From positions 248,001 to 312,000 of the forward strand of contig NZ_MCUW01000007.1 of the NCBI RefSeq assembly GCF_002873335.1: a DNA stretch of 64,000 nt. The letters run 5' to 3'. The DNA comes from Vibrio sp. 10N.286.49.B1 (GTDB lineage Bacteria; Pseudomonadota; Gammaproteobacteria; Enterobacterales; Vibrionaceae). Below are positions 1 to 8,756 of this stretch, one piece after another. A program made the position numbers and the translations under genes. A model generated the notes under the pieces. It was not told the origin of the DNA and searched no databases. It saw nothing but the letters and a program-made list of their open reading frames with translations. Numbering within the stretch: position 1 is the first letter of the stretch; every line of letters begins with the position of its first letter.

Positions 1-160
1 CGTACCTCTTTCTGAGATGTTCGGCTACATCGGTCACCTACGTACAATCACTTCTGGTCGTGGCCAATTCTCTATGGAATTCGCACAGTACGCTCCGTGT
101 CCAATGAACGTTGCTGAAGAAGTTATTGCTAAAGTTAAAGAAGAGAAAGCGAACAAGTAA
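1..160 (+). CDS. fusA: Elongation factor G, C-terminal end (fusA2-type paralogue)
   Basis: This is the last 52 codons of a translation elongation factor G gene that begins outside the window; the stop is TAA at 158-160. The visible peptide starts [15 protein letters not shown] and matches domain V of EF-G, whose usual form is VPLxxMFGYxxxLR. EF-G is the ribosomal translocase GTPase. The tail [17 protein letters not shown] differs from the usual gammaproteobacterial str-operon form (ASYxMEFLKY), and a terminator rather than a tuf gene follows. I therefore infer the second, stand-alone copy (fusA2) rather than the str-operon gene. The family call is firm; the paralogue call is an inference from a short tail. 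Confidence 0.9.
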   Translation, partial: VPLSEMFGYIGHLRTITSGRGQFSMEFAQYAPCPMNVAEEVIAKVKEEKANK

Positions 161-177
161 TTGTTTGATTAATCTTT

Positions 178-206
178 AAAAAAACCCGCCTTTTGGCGGG
201 TTTTTT
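178..206. terminator. Intrinsic terminator after fusA
   Basis: A CCCGCC/GGCGGG stem (185-190 with 195-200) has a TTTT loop, an A-run before it and six T after it. It ends the EF-G transcript and can also work on the minus strand for the convergent LysR gene. Confidence 0.9.
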
Positions 207-265
207 ATTGGCTGTTCTAAACCTTTTATTGGCTGCTCCAAACCTCTTATTGATTGTTCCAAACC
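205..265. repeat. Three-copy 21-bp tandem repeat at the LysR gene end
   Basis: Copies start at 205, 226 and 247 with an exact 21-bp period (TTATTGGCTGTTCTAAACCT and close variants). The copy at 247 encodes the last seven codons of the minus-strand LysR gene, LVWNNQ plus stop. The next two units, read in the same frame, give EVWSSQ-stop and KV-stop-NSQ-stop. The array fills the space between the LysR stop and the fusA terminator. Confidence 0.85.
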
Positions 266-1194
266 AATGTATAATCCGTTTCTATTATCTCCAGATCATC
301 AAGTGGAAGAGCTTGAAACTCGGCAACTTGCTGTTTGAGCCAGCGAGAAAACAACACTATTTTATCTCGATTAAAGTAGTTTTCTGGCGCGCACAAGAAA
401 TAGGAAAATCGTGGCCTTAAAGCTTGGTTGCCTATCCTTACGAGTGTCCCTTCCTGCAGATAACGACAGGCTAGACTGTGCTTAATTAACGCAACACCTT
501 GTACCGCTAGCGCACCTTCTAAGACAAAATGAGATCCGTTGTATTGAAGGGTTGGCTTACCTAGCTTTCCTCCGACGCGGTTCAACCATAAACTCCAATC
601 CATATCTGGCCATGTATCTTCAATTAAATCAGCTTGAGATAAATCGTCTACGCCATAAATACCATGTTTTTCTTGATAGAGAGGATGACAAACGGGATAA
701 ATAATGTCGTCCATTAAATGTTCGCTCTTGATACTTGGGTATTGCCCTTCGCCATAGCGAATGCTGATATCGACAGAAGAATCTTGAAACGTCACGAGCC
801 GATTTGTTGGTTCTAGTAAGATAGCGATGTCTGGATGAGACTCACGAAACGCCTGTAGGCGAGGAACAAGCCAATGCTGGGCAAAGGAAGGAAGCGTTGA
901 AATGGATAACCGAGTGGGGTGAGGGTCTTGATTAATAAGGTGTATTCCTTGCTGAAGGTGCTTAATTCCTTTCTGAGTATGTTCAAAAAGTAACGTCCCT
1001 TCAGTTGTTAATCTAACCTTCCTATGTTCGCGATGAAACAGAGTAGCGCCCAAGGTTTCTTCGAGTAAACGTATTTGTTGACTGACGGCCGCAGGCGACA
1101 CAAACAATGACTGTGCTGCGGCTTTAAAGCTACCTTTTTCTACCGCCATATAGAAATAGTACAACCCTTGCATGGGAGGGAGTCGATCTTTCAC
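247..1194 (-). CDS. LysR-family transcriptional regulator (GcvA-like subgroup)
   Basis: This 315-residue protein has the LysR layout: an N-terminal winged helix-turn-helix at about residues 8-66 (FKAAAQSLFVSPAAVSQQI is the recognition part) and a periplasmic-binding-like effector domain from about 90 to 300. The phrase LPSFAQHWLVPRL is typical of the GcvA-like subgroup. It starts with ATG at 1194. It diverges from a DUF1127 gene across roughly 90 bp, a common arrangement for such regulators, so DUF1127 is the likely target; this is inferred. The last seven codons are one unit of a 21-bp tandem repeat that continues past the stop. The effector is unknown. It is distinct from the true gcvA near 48.9 kb. 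Confidence 0.85.
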   Translation of the reverse strand: MKDRLPPMQGLYYFYMAVEKGSFKAAAQSLFVSPAAVSQQIRLLEETLGATLFHREHRKVRLTTEGTLLFEHTQKGIKHLQQGIHLINQDPHPTRLSISTLPSFAQHWLVPRLQAFRESHPDIAILLEPTNRLVTFQDSSVDISIRYGEGQYPSIKSEHLMDDIIYPVCHPLYQEKHGIYGVDDLSQADLIEDTWPDMDWSLWLNRVGGKLGKPTLQYNGSHFVLEGALAVQGVALIKHSLACRYLQEGTLVRIGNQALRPRFSYFLCAPENYFNRDKIVLFSRWLKQQVAEFQALPLDDLEIIETDYTLVWNNQ

Positions 1195-1285
1195 GTAAGT
1201 TTTCCTTAACTCAATGTCAGTTTTGATCGTTTGTCACACGATAAGAATTGCACGAAACTTAATCAAAAGCGAGGAGGGGAAGACA

Positions 1286-1525
1286 ATGAGTAGCTTGAAT
1301 ATAACGAATTGCCAAGATGCAGCAGACAATACTCACATTGGTCGACACGAAATGATGGTCAGAAAGGTGAGTTGGAGTAAGCAATTCTTATTCATATTGA
1401 TGAAATGGCAGCGCAACTATGCAACGAGAAAATCACTTGATGGTATGACTGATCATGCATTAAGGGATATTGGTCTAACTCGAAATGATGTTGATTCAGA
1501 GTATCGAAAATGGTTTTGGCAGTAG
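1286..1525 (+). CDS. DUF1127 small protein (YjiS-like)
   Basis: The 79-residue product ends in the DUF1127 motif, seen here as the sequence from SLDGMTDHALRDIGL to the terminal YRKWFWQ. DUF1127 proteins are small, basic and often Arg-rich; several in other bacteria are linked to RNA metabolism or phosphate and stress responses. The role here is not known. I chose the ATG at 1286 because GAGGAGGGG lies 6-10 bases before it. An upstream in-frame start at 1214 would add 24 residues with no ribosome site and would run into the LysR promoter region. It is divergent from the LysR gene at 247-1194, which is its probable regulator. Confidence 0.8.
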   Translation: MSSLNITNCQDAADNTHIGRHEMMVRKVSWSKQFLFILMKWQRNYATRKSLDGMTDHALRDIGLTRNDVDSEYRKWFWQ

Positions 1526-1583
1526 GGATGTATAATGAATCTAGGAGCCGATGATGTGGGTGTATTTTGGTTAGCAACAATAG

Positions 1584-1611
1584 AAAAGAGACGCGATGGG
1601 CGTCTCTTTTT
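1584..1611. terminator. Bidirectional terminator between DUF1127 and acyl-CoA ligase
   Basis: GAGACGC (1588-1594) pairs with GCGTCTC (1600-1606) around a GATGG loop. A-run before and T-run after allow termination on both strands, for the convergent DUF1127 and ligase genes. Confidence 0.88.
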
Positions 1612-1648
1612 ATACGTTAGGCGTACGTAGCGAAGAAAATTATGGGTG

Positions 1649-3334
1649 TTATTCCTCCCAAACTACAAGCTTTCCTTTTGGCCAGTTATGGCCCATTTCA
1701 TGATACTTCTGTTCGAGAAGGTGTCGCTTGATCTTCAAGGTTGGCGTGAGTATACCGTTCTCGATGCTCCAAGGGTCTTTAATCATAAGCACGCCCTTGA
1801 TTTGTTCATGAGACTCTAATTCTTGATTCATACGTTTAACGACCCGTGTCGCGGTGCGTTCGTAACGATCTTTATCAAAATTAGGGAAGTCATGTGGCAC
1901 GACCAATAAAATTGGACCTGGTAGTCCTAAGCCGATCAAACACATCATTTCAACTCGGCTGTATTCGAACAGTTTTTTCTCTATTGGCACTGGCGCAACA
2001 AACTTACCTTTGGCTGTCTTAAAGTTGTCTTTCTTACGCCCTTGAATGGTTAGATAGCCGTCGGAGTCAATCGCACCCACGTCTCCGGTATGCAACCAAC
2101 CGTCACTATCAAAACATTCCTGAGTCGCAATGTCGTTTTTATAGTACCCAGAAAATAACCCTTTACTTCGAACCATGATCTCTTCGTCGGCAGCAATTTT
2201 GAGTTCGATACCAGGACCTGCGTTACCCACCGTACCAATTTTATCGGCCTTGAACGGATGATTGATGGTGCTATAGGCAAAGGTTTCTGTCATGCCCCAT
2301 GCTTCGGTGATGTGCAAGCCAACCTTGTGATACCACTCTAGTAGCGCAGGTGACACTGGCGCAGAGCCACAGCCCAGCACACGGGCTTGATCAAGCCCTA
2401 GCCCATCAATTAGTTTTTTCTTAATCAGAGAATTAACGAAGGGGATCTTCAGTAAAAGATTGAGTTTCTTTTGCGGCAATTTATCTTGAATACGTTGTTG
2501 GAATAAGGTCCACAAACGAGGAACTGAGATAAAGAGAGTAGGGCGATGCATTTTGACATCTTCAATAAAGGTATCAAGAGATTCCGGGAAAGCGGTTTGT
2601 ACGCCACCTTGAATCGATGAACCAAAGATGTAGACCCGCTCGGTAATATGAGCGAGAGGTAGATAGGAAAACAAGCGGTCGTTGGCTTCGATACCAATGT
2701 GATCGATGAGCATCTGTACCGACCAACTAAATGCCCCATAAGTCAGCATGGCGCCTTTAGGTAATCCGGATGTACCCGAGGTATACACTAAAGACATCAG
2801 CTTATCGTCGTGGTGAACAGGGCGATCTTCGCTCGGTTCATGTTGGGCAATGAGATCGACAAAGGTATGTTGGCATGGCGGCGCAGTATCATACGGCAAG
2901 GCAATGCTTACCACATCAGGCAGATTAGCGATAACTTGAGCTGTGGCGGCTGAATCGTCAAGCTTACCAACAAGGAGCGCTTTACTTTCACTGTGCGTAA
3001 TACAGTATTCAATGGTATCCGCACCGGCAGTGGGAAATACTGGAACACTAATGTAGTCACCCAACATAAGGGCAAGATCACAGATGAACCATTCGGCGCA
3101 GTTTTTCGAAATTAGAGCGACCTTATCGCCGGGTTGTATACCGAGTGCTCTAAGCGACGATACGAGTCGTAGCGCTTTGTCAGCGACCTCAGCATAGGTA
3201 AACTCAACAAATTCGCGATTGATAATCTGTTTTAGATAGATCTCATCGGGTCTTTCACTCGCCCATTTAAGGATCATTTCATTAGGCGGCGGTAGTGTGC
3301 ACCTGGAGAGCGTGCTTTCGTTAGGCAGTATCAT
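1649..3334 (-). CDS. AMP-forming long-chain acyl-CoA synthetase
   Basis: This 561-residue ANL-superfamily ligase joins a fatty acid to CoA through an acyl-AMP intermediate. Visible signatures are the phosphate-binding loop YTSGTSGLPKGAML (about 184-197), EAWGMTET (344-351), GWLHTGDVG (412-420), and the C-terminal LTPTLKIKR segment holding the catalytic lysine. Length and the AHITERV stretch fit the long-chain FAA1/FadD15-like group rather than acetyl-CoA synthetase. There is no signal peptide or membrane segment, so it should be cytoplasmic or peripheral. It stands alone, with its own terminator downstream. Substrate chain length cannot be read from sequence. Confidence 0.88.
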   Translation of the reverse strand: MILPNESTLSRCTLPPPNEMILKWASERPDEIYLKQIINREFVEFTYAEVADKALRLVSSLRALGIQPGDKVALISKNCAEWFICDLALMLGDYISVPVFPTAGADTIEYCITHSESKALLVGKLDDSAATAQVIANLPDVVSIALPYDTAPPCQHTFVDLIAQHEPSEDRPVHHDDKLMSLVYTSGTSGLPKGAMLTYGAFSWSVQMLIDHIGIEANDRLFSYLPLAHITERVYIFGSSIQGGVQTAFPESLDTFIEDVKMHRPTLFISVPRLWTLFQQRIQDKLPQKKLNLLLKIPFVNSLIKKKLIDGLGLDQARVLGCGSAPVSPALLEWYHKVGLHITEAWGMTETFAYSTINHPFKADKIGTVGNAGPGIELKIAADEEIMVRSKGLFSGYYKNDIATQECFDSDGWLHTGDVGAIDSDGYLTIQGRKKDNFKTAKGKFVAPVPIEKKLFEYSRVEMMCLIGLGLPGPILLVVPHDFPNFDKDRYERTATRVVKRMNQELESHEQIKGVLMIKDPWSIENGILTPTLKIKRHLLEQKYHEMGHNWPKGKLVVWEE

Positions 3335-3527
3335 TCTTGAACTCCGTTTTCGTGTAGAACGATAATTTATAGTTATTTTGTTGTTAAGTTAATGTTAACA
3401 AATGTAATATTAGCCTTATGATGTTTTTACTGCAAGCAGGGAGTGATGATATTTCGTGGTCTTAAGCACATAAATGGAGCAAATACTCAAAATATGTGCT
3501 TGTAAAATGCCGGCTGAACAGGACGAA

Positions 3528-4661
3528 TTAGCTATCGTAGAGGCTCGTGGCTAACATAATGTCCCTAACCTTACTCTGATTACAACGAAGAGAGTGGACA
3601 CAATTACCATCAAGCTGCCCTTGGGCTACCATTTTTTCGAGTTCAAGTAGTGCATGGATGAGTGACCAAGATTCGCTGTAGTGGCGGCAGCTAGTGAGCG
3701 CATCGAAAATATTGGCGATGGTAACGATTCGCGCTGCGACAGGGACCTGCTCGTGTTTTAAACCGAATGGGTATCCAGATCCATCTAGATACTCATGGTG
3801 GTAGCGAATGATATCTTTAAGCAGGGTCGTGCAAGCGTATTTTCGTTCGCTTATTTGGTTAGCGAGTTGGCTGATTAAGTTAACGCCTTGCTGAACTCGG
3901 CCTGCAATCAATGTGGAGTTATCCCAATCTTGTAACCATAACGAGCATTGCTTTGAACTCAACGTCGAATACTTACCAATATCATGCAAGGATGCAAAGC
4001 GGGTAATATGGTCGATATTTTCATCATCGAGTTGGTATAAAGCCGCAACATGATTAGCAATTATTCTGGAATATTGACTAACTCGGTACGCATGCTCAAT
4101 GTTGTCTTTTTTACCCGATAATGATGTGGTACGAACGGAGTGCCCCAGAGCTTCTGTTGCTTCGATTAACGTACTTTGTTCGCACACGAGATCTCTGATC
4201 GGTTGCGTACGCATGATCAGTTCGTCTGTGGTTAGGCTATCGAAAAAGCCGCTTTGATTGGCGTCTAGAAACAGCATACCCGTGAATTGGTTGCCATCCA
4301 TGATTGGCATCGTTAGAGATGCCAAGTGGTTTTGTTCCAGTAGCCAGCTTGAATGAGGGGAAGTCGGTTCCACACTATTGCTAATGTCATTGATTACGCG
4401 ATGTGTTTGTTTGTAAGCGAGTTGGCCAAGCGTTGTCGATGCAGAGATAGGGGCACGATACCGAACTAATGGTTGACCTTCGTTCGTACTGTGGGCAAAG
4501 GTATGCAGCTGTGAATGTGTGGAGTCAAATAGGGCTATCGACATGCGACTTAGTGCAGGGACATCATGGCGTAACGTATGATGAATCGTCCCTAATTCGT
4601 GGTTGATAGAGTAGATGTGATGACGAGCGTTTTGATTATGAGCTCCATATTCCATTCTCAT
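3528..4661 (-). CDS. GAF-like plus HD-GYP domain protein, putative c-di-GMP phosphodiesterase
   Basis: The 377-residue protein has a GAF-like sensor region at about 35-160 and an HD-GYP domain at about 185-345. I see the HD pair in SLHDIGK (H226, D227), a HHE triplet at 288-290, and DGSGYP with GYP at 296-298, followed by ARIVTIANIFDALTS. HD-GYP proteins usually degrade cyclic di-GMP at a two- or three-iron centre. Where the family normally has a histidine in an IMKxHxxxG segment, this protein reads IAGRVQQG with arginine at about 255, so one metal ligand may be missing. Activity may therefore be altered. It has no transmembrane segment and no obvious operon partner. The signal is unknown. 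Confidence 0.82.
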   Translation of the reverse strand: MRMEYGAHNQNARHHIYSINHELGTIHHTLRHDVPALSRMSIALFDSTHSQLHTFAHSTNEGQPLVRYRAPISASTTLGQLAYKQTHRVINDISNSVEPTSPHSSWLLEQNHLASLTMPIMDGNQFTGMLFLDANQSGFFDSLTTDELIMRTQPIRDLVCEQSTLIEATEALGHSVRTTSLSGKKDNIEHAYRVSQYSRIIANHVAALYQLDDENIDHITRFASLHDIGKYSTLSSKQCSLWLQDWDNSTLIAGRVQQGVNLISQLANQISERKYACTTLLKDIIRYHHEYLDGSGYPFGLKHEQVPVAARIVTIANIFDALTSCRHYSESWSLIHALLELEKMVAQGQLDGNCVHSLRCNQSKVRDIMLATSLYDS

Positions 4662-4878
4662 ACTGATCTCCTAAACGTGTGTTACTTCTATGGCGTGACC
4701 TTATGTAATGACTAGCGTTAATGAATACGGCGTAAAAGTAATGTGGTGAACTGTCGAGGGATAAGCTTAAGATATTGATGGAAAGGCAACAATGCTGGCA
4801 AGCCTACCCCTAACTCAGTGTAAGACTTGCCGTATAGTATGACGAGTTAAATTGGTTAAAATCAGAGCAATTATTGAT

Positions 4879-6075
4879 TTAAATTAAGTTTATCATCATT
4901 GGGCTTATAACACCGGCAACAGCAAAAAAGGCCACCATCCACACGATAGGAAGCTTAAATTGCTTCATTAATAACGCGCCAACCATGATCCAAGCAAGAT
5001 CGATGGGTGCCATTACTGCGCTGGTAAATACGGGCTGATAGAGCGCGGCAAGCAGCAGTCCGACGACTGAGGCATTCACGCCATTAAGTGCACCTGAAAT
5101 GGCAGGTATTGTAGCCAAGTGCTGCCAGTTTTTGAGTACCCCAATCAATAATAGGAAACCAGGGATAAATACACCTAATGTTGCAACGATAGCTCCCCAA
5201 ATGGGTGCACTTGGCATGAGTTCGTAGCCGATAAAGGTGGCAAACGTAAACATAGGGCCAGGAACGGCTTGGGCGGCTGCATAACCGGTCAGAAAGGTAT
5301 CTTGAGTGATTTGGTCGCCAACAATATTTTGCAATAAAGGAAGGACAACATGACCGCCACCAAAGACTAGGCTACCTGCTTGATAAAATTCAGAGAAGAG
5401 TTGCAACGATGGTGATACCCAGGAAAGCAACGGTAATCCAATTAATAAAACAACAAATAGAATGATTGGAGTATAAGAGAGTTTGAGCTTGGCATTGGAC
5501 GAGCGCAAATCAGGGGCGGCTAAGTAATAAATACCCACCGCTGCGGCGGCAATCAATACAATAATTTGTGTCGCAATACTTTGAAATAGTAACAATGCGA
5601 CGGCAGTAATGATGCAAATGGTAACGGTGAGTTTTTGTTGGCAGAAGTTCTTATACATCCCCCATGTTGCATCTGCCACAACAACAACGGCGAGAAGCTT
5701 TAAACCATGGACGATATTTTGGAAATAACTTGACTCGGTTAGCTGGCTGCTGAGTAGCGCCAGCGCGAGCATGAGAATGACAGAAGGCAAAGTAAAGCCA
5801 AGAAAGGCCATAATCCCACCCCCTAAACCCGCTCGCTGATAACCAACGGCAAAGCCCACCTGACTCGATCCCGGCCCTGGGAGGAACTGACTAAGGGCGA
5901 CCAATTGAGCGTATTCCTCGTCAGACAACCACTGCAGTTTTTCGACAAATGTTTGCCTAAAATATCCGATATGGGCGGCAGGGCCGCCAAAACTTACCCA
6001 GCCGAGGGCAAAGAATAATTTAAATATGGCAAAAAAGGAGGTATTTGGGGCTGAGTCTTTGGTTAATGTGCTCAC
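4879..6075 (-). CDS. chrA: Chromate-transporter (CHR) family protein, two-domain ChrA type
   Basis: This is a long-chain CHR protein of about 398 residues with two homologous halves. The first half has GWVSFGGPAAHIG and FLPGPGSSQVG; the second has SLVFGGGHVVLPLL and QAVPGPMFTFATFIG. About ten or more hydrophobic segments mark it as an inner-membrane protein. ChrA proteins export chromate, but many chromosomal members have no tested substrate, so the chromate role is assigned by family. I chose GTG at 6075 because AAAGG lies seven bases upstream; a longer frame would start with TTG at 6102 and has no ribosome site. It is divergent from a LysR gene across 87 bp, so LysR control is likely. Confidence 0.82.
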   Translation of the reverse strand: MSTLTKDSAPNTSFFAIFKLFFALGWVSFGGPAAHIGYFRQTFVEKLQWLSDEEYAQLVALSQFLPGPGSSQVGFAVGYQRAGLGGGIMAFLGFTLPSVILMLALALLSSQLTESSYFQNIVHGLKLLAVVVVADATWGMYKNFCQQKLTVTICIITAVALLLFQSIATQIIVLIAAAAVGIYYLAAPDLRSSNAKLKLSYTPIILFVVLLIGLPLLSWVSPSLQLFSEFYQAGSLVFGGGHVVLPLLQNIVGDQITQDTFLTGYAAAQAVPGPMFTFATFIGYELMPSAPIWGAIVATLGVFIPGFLLLIGVLKNWQHLATIPAISGALNGVNASVVGLLLAALYQPVFTSAVMAPIDLAWIMVGALLMKQFKLPIVWMVAFFAVAGVISPMMINLI

Positions 6076-6162
6076 AAGGTAGCCTTTAGCTAAGGTTTTC
6101 AATTAATGCAAATAATACGGACTGCAGTATAATGACTCAAATTAATAGATTGGATAGTAACT

Positions 6163-7095
6163 ATGATTAAAACAGGATTAGATGTGGTGGATTGGAAGCG
6201 TGTCGACCTGAATCTGCTTGTGGCATTTTATCATCTTTACCAAACACAGAGTGTGTCCGATGCTGCGGCCAAAAGCTATGTTAGTCAGTCTGCGATGAGC
6301 CACAGTCTCTCAAAGTTACGCGTGTTGTGCCACGACACGTTATTTGAAAGAAAAGGCCATAAAATGGTGCCGACGGAGCGGGCCAGCGAATTATTTCCTA
6401 CCGTTCAGCAAATACTGAACCTGTTTGAATTTAAGGTCTTACCCAAGCAAGAGTTCCTACCAAAAGAGTATGACGGTGTCTGTAAGATTGGTTTGACTGA
6501 TTATGCCGAGTTTATTTTTGCGCCTATTATTTACGATGCCGTGATGTCTCAAGCCCCAAAGGCAAAGCTTCGATTTATTAACGTAAACAGAGATAACTAT
6601 ACTCAGATATATGAGCAAGAGAATCTAGACATTATGATCGGTAGCATTACCGACTTAGATAGCTCGTTTTCTTCGCAAATCTTATACACCGAACAACATG
6701 TTTGTATTTATGATGCCTCGGTTTGTGACGTTACGACCCTCGATATCGCCACTTTTGTGTCAAAGCCACATTGTCTCGTCAGTCCTAATGGGCAATTTCA
6801 CTCACCTGTTGATAAATACCTCGATGCGATTGGAGAAGAGCGTACTGTTAAGGCTATCTCAAGGAATTTCTTGACGATTGGGCGCCTGGTCCATGGCCGA
6901 GAAATGTTTGCTATTGTGCCTAAAAAGATGGCCGAAATAAGTCTTATGCAGGCGGCTTTGACAGCCGTTCCCCCACCAGTACCTGTCGCCGATTTTGATA
7001 TTACACTGATATGGAAAGCGCACCTACACATGAATCATAAAGTTTCTTGGTTAAGAGATGCTTTGTATGAGTCGATTGTTGAACAGTTATCGTAA
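6163..7095 (+). CDS. LysR-family regulator divergent from chrA
   Basis: The 310-residue protein begins with the DLNLLVAFYHLY type of LysR N-terminus found in the NodD/LeuO/NahR-like branch, with the helix-turn-helix near residues 17-75 (DAAAKSYVSQSAMSHSLSKL). The remainder is a substrate-binding-like effector domain. The ATG at 6163 has only a weak GGA upstream. It sits back to back with the ChrA-type transporter, so I infer that it controls that gene and perhaps itself. The effector is unknown. No clear terminator follows; a 7-bp tandem repeat begins about 50 bp after its stop. Confidence 0.85.
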   Translation: MIKTGLDVVDWKRVDLNLLVAFYHLYQTQSVSDAAAKSYVSQSAMSHSLSKLRVLCHDTLFERKGHKMVPTERASELFPTVQQILNLFEFKVLPKQEFLPKEYDGVCKIGLTDYAEFIFAPIIYDAVMSQAPKAKLRFINVNRDNYTQIYEQENLDIMIGSITDLDSSFSSQILYTEQHVCIYDASVCDVTTLDIATFVSKPHCLVSPNGQFHSPVDKYLDAIGEERTVKAISRNFLTIGRLVHGREMFAIVPKKMAEISLMQAALTAVPPPVPVADFDITLIWKAHLHMNHKVSWLRDALYESIVEQLS

Positions 7096-7143
7096 CGTCA
7101 CTTCGAGCATTTTTACTCAATGGAATGGCGTGAGTATTTTCTG

Positions 7144-7176
7144 TAGTAAGTAGTAAGTAGTAAGTAGTAAGTAGTG
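7144..7176. repeat. 7-bp tandem repeat (TAGTAAG, four copies plus a partial)
   Basis: TAGTAAG occurs head to tail at 7144, 7151, 7158 and 7165, followed by TAGTG. It lies after the LysR stop and before the lac promoter. The unit contains TAAGTAGTA, a 9-mer also found in the minus-strand reading of the 18-bp repeat at 26687. Confidence 0.85.
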
Positions 7177-7275
7177 TAATCATTACCACCCCCCTATGAA
7201 GAGATAAAACCCAAGCGTAGTCTCTGCTATTTGCAGCAACCATAATTAGAGTGTTTATATTGATAGGGTGAATTT

Positions 7276-7291
7276 AGTGACCGATTCCACA
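7276..7291. promoter_or_regulatory. Candidate CRP site upstream of the lac operon
   Basis: AGTGA-N6-CCACA matches 8 of 10 core positions of the CRP consensus TGTGA-N6-TCACA. It lies about 135 bp before the first lac-operon start codon and about 80 bp before a GalR-type operator. The rest of the 330-bp gap (7096-7425) holds only the 7-bp repeat and AT-rich DNA. This is a sequence match only. Confidence 0.45.
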
Positions 7292-7372
7292 TCGTAGAAA
7301 TTTTGTCAGTGCACATACGTCAAATTTATTAATTTGTCGGTTTTTTTGTAAAAAATAGATGGTAGATTCTTT

Positions 7373-7388
7373 ATGTAAACGTTTCCAA
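7373..7388. promoter_or_regulatory. GalR/LacI-type operator before the lac operon
   Basis: ATGTAAACGTTTCCAA is a near-palindrome centred on CG and close to GTGTAAACGTTTACAC, found perfectly before galE in this window. It ends 37 bp before the binding-protein start codon, a position suited to repression. Confidence 0.7.
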
Positions 7389-7425
7389 TGCGAAATGAAC
7401 TCCCTACATAAAGAGAATAATAATT

Positions 7426-8685
7426 ATGAAGAAGCATTTAATTAAAGGATTGGTCGCTACCGCTGTTGGCGTTGCTTGCTTAGGTCAAACGGCGTTTGCC
7501 AAAGATCTAACCGTGTGGGCGTGGGATCCCAATTTTAACGTCGCCATCATGAAAGAAGCCGCGGAGAAGTACGAGGCAAAGCACCCAGATGTGAATGTTA
7601 AAGTGGTCGATTTTGCTAAGGCCGATATTGAACAAAAGCTACACACCATGCTGGCTTCAGGCGTGACATCAGCATTACCTGACGTGGTGTTGATCGAAGA
7701 CTATAACGCACAAAAATACCTGCAATCCTATCCAGGTTCATTTGCTCCCATGACTGATGCTATCGATTATAGCCAGTTTGCCCCTTATAAAGTGAGCGTA
7801 ATGACACTCAATGACGAGGTGTATGGTTTACCGTTCGATACTGGTGTGACGGGTTTATATTACCGTACTGATATCATTGAAAAAGCAGGTTTTACTGCGA
7901 AAGATCTTGAGAATATTACTTGGGAACGTTTCATTGAAATTGGTCAACAAGTTAAAGAGAAAACCGGTATCGCGATGCTGGGTAATAACCCGTCTGATCT
8001 AGGTTTGTTACGTGTGATGATTCAAGGTGCTGGCAGCTGGTATTTTAATCAAGATGGTAGTTTGAATATCAAAGACAACCAAGCACTGATTGAAGGCATC
8101 AAAATTTTCCGCGACTTCCATGTTAAGGATATTGCTCGTCCAACGATAGGTTGGTCTGAGTGGGTAGGAGCGGTAAATAGTGGTGCGGTTGCCTCTATTA
8201 CTTCAGGTGTTTGGATTACCGCATCGGTTCAAGCGGGTGAAGGACAAGAAGGTAAATGGGCAGTCGCGCCAACGCCACGATTGGACATTGAAGGCGCGGT
8301 GAACAGCTCTAACCTTGGGGGATCAAGCTGGTATGTCTTAAATGCATCGCAAGAGAAGGCGGCTGCCATTGATTTTCTTAACGCGACATTTGGGACAGAT
8401 AAAGAGTTTTATAATCAGATCTTGAAACAGCAAGGTGCGGTAGGCTCTTACTTACCCGCTGGTAATACAGAAGCGTATCAACATGAAGATGGTTACTTCA
8501 ATGGTCAGAAAATATACGCAGACTTCAATAAATGGGCTGCTGAAATCCCATCAGTCAACTACGGTATGTTTACCTATGAAGTGGATGCAGCAATTGCAGC
8601 GCAAATGCCATCTATCATGCAAGGCGCACCCGTTGAGAAAGTGCTAGAGAGCGTAGAGCAACAATTAAAATATCAGATCCAATAA
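7426..8685 (+). CDS. Sugar ABC transporter, periplasmic binding protein (lac operon)
   Basis: This 419-residue family-1 extracellular solute-binding protein (MalE/UgpB-like) starts with a signal peptide that probably ends at QTAFA, before KDLTVWAWD. It should capture a sugar in the periplasm and deliver it to the two permeases just downstream. The operon also encodes a beta-galactosidase, so lactose or another beta-galactoside is the inferred ligand. The start is ATG at 7426, with AAGAG before it. It is the first gene of the operon binding protein, permease, permease, lacZ, ATPase. A GC-rich stem-loop follows the stop and may keep this protein's message more abundant than the permease message. 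Confidence 0.88.
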   Translation: MKKHLIKGLVATAVGVACLGQTAFAKDLTVWAWDPNFNVAIMKEAAEKYEAKHPDVNVKVVDFAKADIEQKLHTMLASGVTSALPDVVLIEDYNAQKYLQSYPGSFAPMTDAIDYSQFAPYKVSVMTLNDEVYGLPFDTGVTGLYYRTDIIEKAGFTAKDLENITWERFIEIGQQVKEKTGIAMLGNNPSDLGLLRVMIQGAGSWYFNQDGSLNIKDNQALIEGIKIFRDFHVKDIARPTIGWSEWVGAVNSGAVASITSGVWITASVQAGEGQEGKWAVAPTPRLDIEGAVNSSNLGGSSWYVLNASQEKAAAIDFLNATFGTDKEFYNQILKQQGAVGSYLPAGNTEAYQHEDGYFNGQKIYADFNKWAAEIPSVNYGMFTYEVDAAIAAQMPSIMQGAPVEKVLESVEQQLKYQIQ

Positions 8686-8698
8686 CCGCTTTTCTTTT

Positions 8699-8740
8699 GC
8701 CCCCATTTCTGCTGCGAGTCAGGGTGGGGGCCTTTTCTTC
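8699..8740 (+). promoter_or_regulatory. Stem-loop between binding protein and first permease gene
   Basis: GCCCCCA (8699-8705) can pair with TGGGGGC (8725-8731), and a T-rich tract follows. It sits 13 bp after the binding-protein stop and 26 bp before the next start codon. It may act as a partial terminator or as a 3-prime RNA stabiliser. Confidence 0.65.
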
Positions 8741-8756
8741 TTTTATTGGTGAGAGT

